DNA from: Gonatopus flavifemur
Lineage: Eukaryota > Arthropoda > Insecta > Hymenoptera > Dryinidae
Reading direction: 5' to 3'
Assembly: GCA_018340375.1 (NCBI GenBank)
Contig: JAFFJZ010000001.1
Location: 48,724,001-48,788,000, forward strand
Length of the DNA: 64,000 nt
Shown here piece by piece: positions 1-9,783 of this stretch; the stretch's first letter is position 1, and each line of letters begins with the position of its first letter. The translations under genes were made by a program, and so were the position numbers. Below the pieces are notes generated by a model. That model saw only the letters and a program-made list of their open reading frames with translations, was not told the DNA's origin and ran no database searches.

Positions 1-210
1 TGGTAACAATATCGATTGCAAGTATAGAATCAATATTGAATTCTAGTATTGAATCAAGCTTGGATGCCAAGCATTGAACATTGTTATCATCCCAGACATT
101 AATTTAGTTTGGTGCCAATGTTAGCAACCAAGCTAGGCCCGGTGTTGACTAGCATTCACTCAAGCTTGGCACCAAGCATAGTACGTTTGTCAAATCATAC
201 TTGGGTTGTT
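1..210. repeat. Fragment of a dispersed TTGGCACCAA-type repeat at the window edge
   Basis: The window opens inside a repeat rich in short palindromic words such as gcttggatgccaagc and agcttggcaccaagc, ending near catacttgggttg. The same vocabulary and the same kind of end recur at 12.5, 22.1, 24.9 and 47.8-48.4 kb. The left boundary is outside the window, so length and class cannot be given. A 71-residue ORF across it has no recognisable feature and is treated as chance. Confidence 0.4.
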
Positions 211-378
211 GAATATACAATGATTTTTGTTTTTATAGCAACACATAGTTGTCTGATTAACAGTAAAATTGTCAATTCAGCAATATTTGAAGGTCATATT
301 TTTACGATTATTATTGTGAGTTGAATCCAATTCGGATTGTAATTTATCAACCAACGATAAAATCATAAAAATCTCGGT

Positions 379-1316
379 TATCATTACGGTAACCGCCGTT
401 TATTCCCCCGGCGAAAATTTCCCGGAAGGAATTTCCCCGTTAAAATTTCCTCGGATTGTATTCTCCCCGGAAAAAATTTCCCCCGGTGAAAATTTCCTCG
501 ACAATTATTTCCTTGGGGGGAAATCGCTTTCAGAGTGTTCTGCACTGTAGTGGGAGTCTGTCAAAAACTGCAAAAAGAACAGTATGGATTTTTGTTAAGC
601 GTTTTATTAAATTTCATCCGTAATTCTGTAAGAAATTGTTTTTTTTTGTTGTCAAATTTGTTGTGGGAGTATGGCATCTCATACAAAATGTATTTAATTT
701 AATGGAATGTTTATGTGAGTAGCTTTTTAATATTCTTGAGAAGTTTAAGACAAATTTTGGTATCGGCGATCGCATTTTCAAGGTTTAGGATGGTTTGTGT
801 AGCGATATTTCAATATTCGTGGTAATGTTTTGTACATTTATGTTAATCCGTTGGAGAATGTGCGTGTCTGTTTTGATGTTTATATTATGGAAGCAAAGTG
901 GTGTGTGTGTTGTTGTCGTCTCTCCATGAAGGACTGTAAGTTTGCGGTTGAAGGTTTTAGTATTCGTTGAGTTTCGGTTTGGTTTGGTTTGGTTTTTGAA
1001 GAGTATTGCGAATATTGTATTATTGTAGTCATTCTTGTATTTTTTCTTGTATTTTTTCCAGTTTATTAATTTAAGTTCTGTTTCGAACATTCCATAAGCA
1101 CAACAAACATTTTGGTGTTTCCGCTGTTCAAAGTGTGAATTTAATGCTCATTGATTGTTTCTTTGATTTTTTTTGCGGGCTTGATGTGCTGAAGGGATGT
1201 TTTGTTGGAGGGAAAACTTTTCTGGGAGATTTTTTTGATGGGGAATTTTTTTCCGGGGAAATTTATGGAGTGGGGAAATTTTCCCGGGGAAATTAACGCC
1301 TAGAACCTATCATTAC
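379..1316. mobile_element. Complete non-autonomous DNA transposon with 9-bp target duplication (MULE-like)
   Basis: The 9-mer tatcattac lies at 379-387 and again at 1308-1316, immediately outside two imperfect terminal inverted repeats. The left end reads ggtaaccgccgtttattccc and the right end, reverse-complemented, reads ggttctaggcgttaatttcc. The ends hold several GGGAAATTTTCCC-like blocks (390-530 and 1200-1295). The middle (about 541-1190) has no transposase-like ORF, and a short GGTTT run lies near 975-997. A 9-bp duplication and ends starting GG are typical of Mutator-like elements, so MULE is the best guess, but the class is inferred from the ends alone. Confidence 0.75.
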
Positions 1317-2528
1317 TGGATTAACAATTTCATTGCCAACAAGACAACTATGTGTTACTATAAGAACAAAAATCATTGTATTTTCAACAATAAAATGCTC
1401 TTCTCTGGCAATTCTCTTACTGTCAGTTCTACGAAACACATTTTACTCAGTTTTTCTTTTTCTGTTTTTTTTTGTTTATCAGATGGAATGCATTCAAATC
1501 AGTAAAATCTCACTATTCCTGCAATCGATAGCTGACCGCTGAATGGAATCAGCCAAATTTCACTATACAATCATTCGATATTCACTGATTTTCTGCGATC
1601 AGGGAGACTTGACTTTTTTGACTTGATTCATTATATTCTCCGATCGATCTAATTTCGAACTAGCCTAATTTGTATCCACGTTCCAAGTTTCGTTCTATTC
1701 TTTCCTGCGTAGAAAGAGAATTTATAAATGACTATAAGGTACACATATATATCGTTCGGTTATTTCCAGTGTGAACGATCGAAAACACTGTTGATGATTG
1801 GAATAATAAATTTCGACCCGATGGTATTCTTTTCCCGATTGCGTCTGCTCACCGTTACAGAATTATGAAATATATGGCGGATTGGCACGCGAAGTCCTAT
1901 TTCCTTTATTATTATTCTCATAATGTAGGTATATATGATTAACTCGATATCCTATGGATATTTTTATTTGTCCAATTTTGCTATCGTTTTCTTCGAATCT
2001 GGGTTCATATCGTGAAGCTATATATTTTTCATACAATCACCTCACTGTTAACATCGCATGAAAATTTATAATACGACAATTGAGTGGCGAGGTGCGTGAA
2101 ACTACTGCTCTGATGTTATGATGAACACATTGTTTCTTTATCATTACATTCAGTTTCAAATGCTCAAGGGAACGGTATCGGTGAAATGTGACCCCCATCT
2201 TGTGAATCTGAGTCAAGTTTATGGACTTGTTGTTGCCAATGAGGGCTGATAAATAGGAAAATGTAAATTGTGTTGGTTCCGCTTAAATCTTTCGTTATGT
2301 TGACGGAATCGATGATTATTCACAACGGTATCGTGATTAGGGAGTAGAAATTTTGTTTTTTTCATGAACATTCAACAGTAGCCATGAAAAAATATAATAC
2401 GTTATAAGGTTTATCATTATCAAAAATTGATGACATCAGCCAAAATCTTCAGTAGAAAAACGTGTCTAATGAGCGAGGGTTTTTCAATGAGATTTAGAGT
2501 TTCAGAGAATTTTTCTCACCAGGAACAT
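1317..2528. other. No gene seen
   Basis: This is AT-rich sequence with only short ORFs lacking any family signature. No hairpin element or splice-bounded exon could be supported. Confidence 0.5.
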
Positions 2529-2575
2529 CCCTAGTAGAAATGCTCTAGTCATTGACGAATTTTATACCACTCAAC
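2529..2575 (+). repeat. Left half of the CCCTAGTAGAAATGC hairpin repeat
   Basis: The motif ccctagtagaaatgctctag opens this segment. It is also the end of the 73-bp hairpin at 35015-35087, and a similar end (cccaagtagaaatgc) starts at 63986 at the window edge. Here the matching right end is missing and the sequence passes into the region upstream of the LINE ORF1. Confidence 0.55.
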
Positions 2576-2928
2576 TCGCCAAAAACTAGACGCTTGCAAG
2601 TGTCTCGTAAAGTTCTGGTGAAGTACTTGCAAGTGTCTACTTTCCGGCTAGTTACCCGAAGAGTAAACAAATTCGCTATGACCGCGAAATTCAACCCTTA
2701 CCGTGTAACGTCTTTTTCAGCACCTTAAACGTGTAACATCGAGTATCTCGTGTCCAATGTTACCTTATTAACCATCCTACTTAGATTAGTTTTGGTTGTC
2801 GCCGAGTATAGACGTGTTTATATTGAGCTCCGAGTATAAGGAAATCAAACGAGTATTATTGCGATTCAGAACTGAATAGTCGTTATCATCAGTGCATTTC
2901 ATTTGGGATATAATCGATAATTGTTTTA
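2576..2928 (+). mobile_element. Probable 5' untranslated region of the LINE-type element
   Basis: This stretch lies directly upstream of the ORF1 gene and is less AT-rich than its surroundings. It contains a direct repeat of cttgcaagtgtct at 2593-2605 and 2626-2638. It has no long ORF. Its assignment to the retrotransposon rests on position only. Confidence 0.35.
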
Positions 2929-3906
2929 ATGAGTGAAAGTGAAATGGCTGATTTTAAATCTCTTGAAAACTTAATTGAAGACTTGAAAAAAGACATAAAG
3001 ACTGTCAGTGACACAGTAACTGAGATGAACGAAAATAATAAAACATTTATGAGTAAATGGGTCAAACACAAACGTGAAGTGGCAGATTTGAAGGATGCGG
3101 TAGAGTCTTTGAATACTGCATCAGAATGCATGGAAAAGAAGCTGGAAACTGCGTTACGGAAGGAAAAAGAAAAGAATTTGATCATACACCACTTAGAAGA
3201 CACAGAAGAAATAAATGTGAATTTATTGAATAGTGTTGTCAAGGTCTTTGCGGATGCTAATATAAACATTGTTTCTGATAATATTGATAAAGTGCAAAGA
3301 TTAGGAAAGGTTCAAAATAAACGACCAGTGATCGTGACATTCGTAGCTTCTAGACATAAGAGGTATATCTTTCAGAATCTTCGAAATTTCAAGTCGCAAA
3401 ATATTATTATCTCAAATGACTTAACGGAAAATCAAAGGGAGGAAAAAGAGATTATGAAACGCTATCAGAAAGAACTACATGAACTTGGAGAAAAAAGTTT
3501 CCTGAGAGATAATAAAATGAAATATAACAATAAATATTATTATGTACATAATGTAAATAAATTGGTTGATAGCATCAAACAGGAGAAAAAGAAGCAAATA
3601 CCAAGGAATGAGGAGCAAAGTGATCTGGAAATACAGAGTGTAGAAGTCCACGGCGGTGATTCGGTTGGATCTGTCTCATCTAATACAAGCAGGAAAAGGG
3701 TAAAAACCAGATCAGATAGTATGAGGATAAAAAAATATTGTGCCGTGGCAAATTCAACAGGACCTATGAATAACCATGCTACTTCCAGGATCAATCGATA
3801 TATTCACGATTTTTCAACTTGTTTAAACAATATATTTACATACACCAATAAAAACGTGAAAAATGTATTTTTTTTTTCAAAAAATCACAATTTTCGCAAA
3901 AATTGA
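2929..3906 (+). CDS. LINE-type retrotransposon ORF1 protein (coiled coil plus RRM-like RNA-binding domain)
   Basis: The predicted 325-residue protein has the layout of insect non-LTR retrotransposon ORF1 products, nucleic-acid chaperones that package the element RNA. Residues about 8-82 are charged heptad-like sequence expected to form a coiled coil. An RRM-like core follows, with NLIIHHLE at 83-90 and RPVIVTFV at 132-139. The conserved linker SNDLTENQR is at 162-170, and a C-terminal basic module with NKYYYV is at 191-196. Residues after about 217 are low-complexity, basic and Ser/Glu-rich, and the last 50 may be read-through into flanking DNA. ATG 2929 is the first in-frame start; a second Met is six codons in. 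No endonuclease/reverse transcriptase ORF2 follows. That is unusual, because LINE copies normally lose their 5' ends, so the copy is internally deleted or 3'-truncated. The frame itself is intact. Confidence 0.75.
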   Translation: MSESEMADFKSLENLIEDLKKDIKTVSDTVTEMNENNKTFMSKWVKHKREVADLKDAVESLNTASECMEKKLETALRKEKEKNLIIHHLEDTEEINVNLLNSVVKVFADANINIVSDNIDKVQRLGKVQNKRPVIVTFVASRHKRYIFQNLRNFKSQNIIISNDLTENQREEKEIMKRYQKELHELGEKSFLRDNKMKYNNKYYYVHNVNKLVDSIKQEKKKQIPRNEEQSDLEIQSVEVHGGDSVGSVSSNTSRKRVKTRSDSMRIKKYCAVANSTGPMNNHATSRINRYIHDFSTCLNNIFTYTNKNVKNVFFFSKNHNFRKN

Positions 3907-4586
3907 TACATTTTGAAAATTTGAACGGGCAATTGAAGCTCAAGAATAGTACTCTGAAGAAGAAAGTAGTAGAAGTATGTATAAATTAATGGGATGCGTA
4001 AGCTTTAAGCATCAAAATCACGTTTTCTGAAAGTACATGAATAAGCACAAATTACAGTAAAATACACATTTTATTCATTTCAAATCAATTTTATATATGA
4101 AAATGACATCAAATACAATTATTCATTACGAGACTATCGAAAAATACAAAATCCGCTACCATAATCAACTTTGTGATGTCATTCACGTAGAATGCAACTA
4201 ATTTCAGCATCTCTTCTTCGCGACGTTAGATAACTGTAATAGATTGATATCTACAGATAACTGAGAGTTATTTATAAATTTCTAATGAAAGAACATGCAC
4301 TTTCAGTAAAAAAAAATATCCAAATAGAAATAAACATTTCACCCACCTGCGATTTTAAATCAACGTAAAATGGGATGTCGAGTCACTTGTGCATTTTCGA
4401 AATTTCGGTTGGCTCTCACGATTGCGGTTTACATACTAGACCGTCAGAGTTTGGGGAGCTAGTTGCTTAGGAGTATATAATTTTTTTCAGTATAGTTTGG
4501 TCCCGTCCCTCATATCCCTCTGCGAGCTACAGGGGACAGTTACTTTTGCCAGGGCACGAGTGACCCGACGTTACACGATAAGGCTT
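3907..4586. other. No gene seen
   Basis: AT-rich sequence follows the ORF1 stop codon. No reverse-transcriptase motif or long frame is visible on either strand, so the element's ORF2 is not present here even in pieces that can be recognised. Confidence 0.5.
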
Positions 4587-4770
4587 AATTTTGCTGGGTC
4601 CGTTTTGCTGGAGCAGTAAATTTTTGGCTACCACGGCGATCTTGTTGGCTACGACAGAAAATAAGTTTGCTCCTCCAGCAAAAATTTGCTGTCACAGCTG
4701 ATAAGATTACTGTGAGAGAAACAAATTTGCTGCTCCAGCTAAAGGAACCCAGCCAAATCAGATTTCGCTG
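4587..4770. repeat. Inverted-repeat MITE, CTGCTCCAGC family
   Basis: The left arm contains ttgctgggtccgttttgctg and the right arm contains agctaaaggaacccagccaa, which pair as an inverted repeat. Internal words such as gctgtcacagc and tgctcctccagca add smaller palindromes. Related sequence with the same words occurs at 22.03-22.31, 24.5-24.8, 57.12-57.26 and 58.15-58.23 kb. Confidence 0.6.
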
Positions 4771-5842
4771 TTACAGCTGCTTTATTTTTCCCGTGTAAGT
4801 GTTAAAAAACTCGTCGATGACTGGAACATTTTCACTTAGGACGTTCTGGAAGATTTATGCAAAAATTTGTATTCGAATTGAATTCTGAACTCAAACAGCT
4901 CTTTCCTTCGGTAAATTCTGACTGAACCTAAGTTCTTAGAATGCGATATATGCATATTTCATTTTTCAGCTCATAATCTATTTCGTTTTGTTTTGAAGAA
5001 GAGATTGTTTATTTCCAACTGAATCTTGATTGAAATTCTGCCGAAGCCACTATCCTGCGGTTTTAGTTCCAGAGAAACGCCTCCTGCGTAATGAGAATTT
5101 CGAAACATTCAGCATCTACACGCATACACGCATAAAATTTATTTTCAGAAGTTCCTTTAAACGCATTGAGACGTCGAGAATTATGTCAGCGAAATGTGAT
5201 ATTGAAACACCACATGAGTGACTTTCCACTTCATCATAGGAGTTAAATTCTTAGTCTGGGCAAACAGCAGAGTTAAATAGGAATTGGTCAAATATTTGAG
5301 AGTTAAGTTCACGTAAAATCACAGGTTTGTTGATTTACCGCAACTCTAATAAAACAAGAAACTACACAAAGTTCTTGTATTATTCACGGGGACTTCAATC
5401 ATTTCCTATACAAAGAAAAGATTGGTAGATTTAAGGTAATTCATACGTTGAATACTCCACAATGTTCTCGTCTAAGATTTAAATCATGTTCACGGTTGGA
5501 TTTTATCTCATTTTCAAGTAGGATAATGACGAAGCGATTTCAAATGACTGTTTATTCATTGAAAATATTTGAAACAAAATAAAGATTTCACAGCAAAAAT
5601 TGGAATTTTGCTGTAACGAAGCCATAAAATTTCAGGAAATGTCCTGGAAAACGAACATACTGAAATTTTCCAGTACCAGGATCCAGTAAATTTCAATTTC
5701 TTTACAGTGTAGACCTTGAAATTCATCGATACATTAAAAACTAAATTCTCGAGAGAAGTTCCCTCAACTTTAGCGATACATGTATGACATAATTTTTTTT
5801 CTTGCAACCAATTTATTGCTACCGATTGAAATTGAATCATCA
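4771..5842. other. No gene seen
   Basis: The segment 5570-5709 has CACTG-family character (it ends cagtg at 5705-5709), but a matching left end was not found. A 63-residue ORF at 5030 has no recognisable feature. Confidence 0.45.
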
Positions 5843-6094
5843 CACTGAAAAAAAAATTCATTCCAGTCGAATAAATATTTATTTGTCCTGTACCAAAGAA
5901 ATATTTATTAGAATTAACAAAGTATTCTTTGGAACCAAAATAATTGATTGGAATCAAATAAACGATTAAAACCATCTATTTAATTCAAATAAATTATTTT
6001 GGTTCCAAAGAATATTTTGTTAATTCTAATAAATATTTCTTTGGTACAGGACAAATAAATATTTATTTGACTGGAATAAATTTTTTTTTCAGTG
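5843..6094. mobile_element. 252-bp palindromic MITE with CACTG ends
   Basis: The element runs from CACTGAAAAAAAAATTCATT to a complementary end finishing CAGTG. Its arms pair over almost their whole length, for example aaataaatatttatttgtcc with ggacaaataaatatttattt. A second near-identical copy is at 48442-48674, where both flanks are TA, suggesting TA target duplication and a Tc1/mariner-type mobiliser. A diverged third copy is at 38749-38957. It encodes nothing; the 139-residue reverse-strand ORF over it is an artefact of the palindrome. Confidence 0.85.
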
Positions 6095-6879
6095 CAGAAG
6101 CATATATAGTACAAGAAACTTGAAGTCCTATTCTATGATCATATATTTCTTTATTATATTATTTCTTTCTGGAGCTTTCGGTAATTTTTCCCCTCAAGAT
6201 CTCATTCATGCTCTATTGCGATGCCTCATGTGGCTTTTTGCGGGGATCTTTTTTGTCAATTGACTTCTCTGAAAGACTTCTAGTTCTTGTTCTTTTACTT
6301 CAGGTTATTGTATGGTCTCCTTTATTCTCTTGAACCTCTCTACTATTACTTTCATGATATTCCCTCTTCCTCTTCGTCGATTTGGTGTCGTTTACTACGC
6401 ACTTGGTTGCACTGCAGTCTTCTTGGCCAGTAACATCACTTGGCTTCTACTTGACTTTGTATTATCAAAATGCACCATGCTCTTTACGAAGATACGTTCT
6501 CATTTGAAAATGAATTTTATACTGTTTGTGAACTTTCCATGTTCGCACATTATAACAATTTCATACATTTTGTGAATGTCTCAACAGTGTTCCACTTTCA
6601 TCAAAAACATCTTGTCATTGTTTTACTTGCTTTCATCTGAAATGAAAATAAACCCATTCAAACAATATTCCATACCGCGCAGTACACTTCTCGAAGAATT
6701 AATAGAGGAGTTCGAAATTCGAACACAGACAATCTTCTTGAAGTAGAAATTTGAATTTTGGTTTTCTCGTATATCTCTTCTCGCTTGATTCGGAGTTCAC
6801 GGATAATTAATTATGCGAGAAATTATTCAAGTAGCGTGTAACCTTTACCCCTAGCGGATTAAAAATGACCGAAATTAAT
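6095..6879. other. No gene seen
   Basis: AT-rich sequence with an 87-residue hydrophobic ORF (6312-6575) that has no start context, splice signals or family match I can identify. Confidence 0.45.
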
Positions 6880-7285
6880 TGTTCAGTTTTCGGTCATTTT
6901 TGGGTTCGGTCAGAAACTGGTGATTTTCAGGTAAGAAAGTGGTCATGAAGAGGTTTTTCACTGGAAGGTGACTGAATCGTAACCATATTATTGAGGCTAG
7001 CTTGTGAATTTTTTGGACCGAAAAAGCACCCAGAAAGGACCTCAACTTGAGTAGCTAATCGGTCGTGGCGAAGTCATTCAAATGCGCAAACCTGAAAATG
7101 ACCAGAGAAACCAAACACGTATGGAGAACAATGATGAACGAATATTGGTCGTGTGGGATCAAAATAACCGGAAATTGACTGAAATACATCGCCTGACGGT
7201 CCACTGAGATCTATGATGACATTGGTGATTTTGAGGTCGGTTACCGAAAATGCCCGGAAATCTGTTATGAGAATTCGGAGCGAGA

Positions 7286-8479
7286 ATCTACATTAGGGTG
7301 ATTCAAAAAAACATGATTTCCGAATTTCAATGAGTGCTGGGCTGAAGAACTTTCTATGGAGTCTAAGAATAAGATTGAGCCCAAAAAAAGCAAATCAGAT
7401 GATTTTTAGATGGTGCGTAAAGCGATTGTTTGGATTTTCACGTTAAAATGCGAAAAAGTTGTTCATTATAAAATGTTTCATAACTTCTGCAATTTTGTAT
7501 AGAACTTGACGAAATTTTTGTGCGATTCCTGTGAACCTATTCTCTCGAAGTTTGCATGGTTCACGGGTTCAATTTTTTATAAATAATTGAAAACCAAATT
7601 TTCATAATTCAATACTCAAAAAATGTATCCGAGAATTCCAATTAAACCTGCATAATCAGGTGACTTTTTATGCCCACTTGAACATCAAATCAAGTTTAGG
7701 GCACGCACGAACGAATTATTCATATTTAAGCCATTTTCTAATAAAAATTTACACCGTTGATCCGCTAAATGCAGAATATGTCATCTTATTGAATAGATTT
7801 AGCTCTTGAAACTACCGGTGAACATTGTCCCGACATGATTCGAAGTATTCCAATGACTGTTCTAACATTTTTTAGAATCTTTTGATAATCTATAGATCAT
7901 ACGTAGCTGCTTTATAAAAAAAATTACTTCCAACTCGCTTATTTTACATCAAACGTTACGAAACGATGTTTTATAGATGAGTTATTCAAGAAATCCGGCA
8001 AGAGGCGTGCTTGCATGCATTTTCCTGAAATAACATCAATTACGGGTTCAATTAACAAATTAATTGATTAATTAAATCAATTTGTCATTTATTCAATCGT
8101 CCCTAAAATCGGAAAAAATCTATGAGTTCATATGTGTATTGAATATTATATGTAATCAATATTGATCATCAAATCAATTTGTTTATTACTATTTCATTGT
8201 AAATAACCAATTCCTTTAATTTCTGTATGTACCATGGGGCCCACCCCGGCCTAGCATGGGCCCCATCCTACCCATATGGGTCCAAGACTGGGTCAGAGTG
8301 GGGCCAGAGTGGGCCGAAGTTCATACACACTAGGGTTATCGCTTTGCGCACCATCCAAAAATCATCTGATTCGCTTTTATTTGGGCTCAATCTTATTCTT
8401 AGACTCCATGGAAAGTTTTTCAGTCCGGCACTAATTGAAATTCGAAAGTCATGTTTTTTTGAATCACACTAATCTACAT
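7286..8479. mobile_element. hAT-like foldback element with 8-bp target duplication
   Basis: The 8-mer atctacat occurs at 7286-7293 and at 8472-8479, directly outside termini TAGGGTGATTC and its near complement GAATCACACTA. The termini extend into inverted repeats of about 140 bp (7294-7432 and 8334-8471). An 8-bp duplication and ends matching YARNG are characteristic of the hAT superfamily. The interior (7433-8220) has no transposase frame, so the copy is non-autonomous. The insertion splits a unit of the surrounding tandem array, and a smaller GGGCC-type MITE lies inside it next to the right arm. Confidence 0.8.
8224..8335. mobile_element. Small GC-rich MITE (GGGCCCAAGACTGGGCC family) nested in the hAT-like element
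   Basis: The right end catacacactaggg matches the right end of the copy at 52722-52840. The interior words ggggcccaccccgg and gtccaagactgggtc match as well. The left terminus is eroded to tgtatg. The element is far GC-richer than its surroundings. Confidence 0.65.
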
Positions 8480-9503
8480 CAATCGGTCATTTTTCGGTAA
8501 TTCTTGGGTATGATCAAAATTGAGTCATCAAAAGGTGAAAAAGCGGACATATATATCGAGGTTCTCCGCCAATAGATGACCATCGTGACCTCTTTTCATT
8601 GGATCCTTGGTCAAGTGTTTTGACCGAGAACTGACCTCAAACAACACCCAATATGTGAGTTCTACGTGGGTCATAATCGAGTCAATCGAGCACATGGACT
8701 TGTGAATGATCGAAAAAAGAGTACAACGCATGCACAACGCTGACGGACGAATGTTGGTCGTGCGGAGCCCAAATCGCCGGAAATTGACTGAAATACATCG
8801 TCTAACGGTCCAATGAGATTTGGGATGACTTTGGTGATTTTGAGGTCGATTACCATAAATGACTGGATATCTCGCATGCAAATTCGAAGTGAGAATCTTT
8901 ACTCAATCCGGTCATTTTTCGGTGATTCTTGGGTTTGATCAAAATTGGGTCATCAAAGGGTGAAGGAGCAAACATATCGAGGTTTTCCACCAATAGATAA
9001 CCATATTATGGACCTTATTTCACAGGGTGCTTAGCCAAGTGTTTCGACCAAAAACTAGACTCAAACAGGACACAGTATGTAAGGTCAAATCCTGGGCGTG
9101 CAGAGCCCAAATGACCGAAAATTAACTGAAATCTATCGCACAACGATCCAATCAGATTTGGGATGATTTTGGTAATTTTAAGGTCACTTACTGAAGATCA
9201 CCAGAGATCTTTGATGCAAATTCAAAGTGTGATCAAGACTAGCACTTTGTATGCAATGGTTTATTTGAGGTTGGTTTGTTGAAAATGACTGGAATATGAC
9301 CCAATCGAATCCTTCATCGGATGGTGCGTTTCCAGTCATTTCGATGAAACGAACCGAATTTGTCCACATTAATTCACGGGTCATTTCGGCCACGTTTAGT
9401 CTGAAAAGTCTCTGCAATATGACCAGGAACAGCGTTCCCTGTGCAATGGTCTATTTCTGGTTGATTCGTCGGGAATGATCAAAATGTGACCCAATGAAAT
9501 CCA

Positions 9504-9783
9504 CACGGAGAAAAAAGATTTCGTTATTTTAACGAATCCGTCTTCGCTGAACGGATTGGATAACCTAACGATGACATTTCACTGTGTCAATGAGCTAATT
9601 CACTGTATTTACTAACTGATTCGTTATAATTATCAGTCCTTCGCTAATTTTACGAAGCTTGATTCGCTGAAACAACGAATCGCCGTTCACTTCAGCGGAC
9701 TTGCTTGCTGTCCATATAATAACAAGCGAGTTTCGTTAGGACAGCGAAATTCTTGCTATTCCAACGAATTTCTTTTCTCCGTG
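9504..9783. mobile_element. MITE with CACGGAGAA ends
   Basis: The segment begins cacggagaaaaaagatttcg and ends with the complement aatttcttttctccgtg. Subterminal ttcgtt/aacgaa words are repeated throughout in both orientations. Elements with the same terminal word are at 38296-38471 and 49959-50169, and one with the related CACGGGAA end is at 50584-50790. Confidence 0.7.

Larger units (their letters stand above)
6880..9500. repeat. Degenerate tandem array with units of about 350-400 bp
   Basis: Recurring blocks mark successive units: ggtcatttttcggtgattct, a segment like gatttgggatgactttggtg, and gagaatct near the unit end. Units can be followed at about 6884-7293, 8485-8880 and 8905-9230, with a partial one to 9500. 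The first and second units are separated by the hAT-like element at 7286-8479. ORFs of 60-117 residues in the array are products of the repeat and are not called as genes. Confidence 0.65.

Noticed and set aside
5556..5975. 139-residue reverse-strand ORF
   Set aside because: It runs across the palindromic CACTG MITE, whose symmetry produces open frames on both strands.
8528..8881. 117-residue reverse-strand ORF
   Set aside because: It lies within one unit of the tandem array and is not conserved as a frame in the other units.
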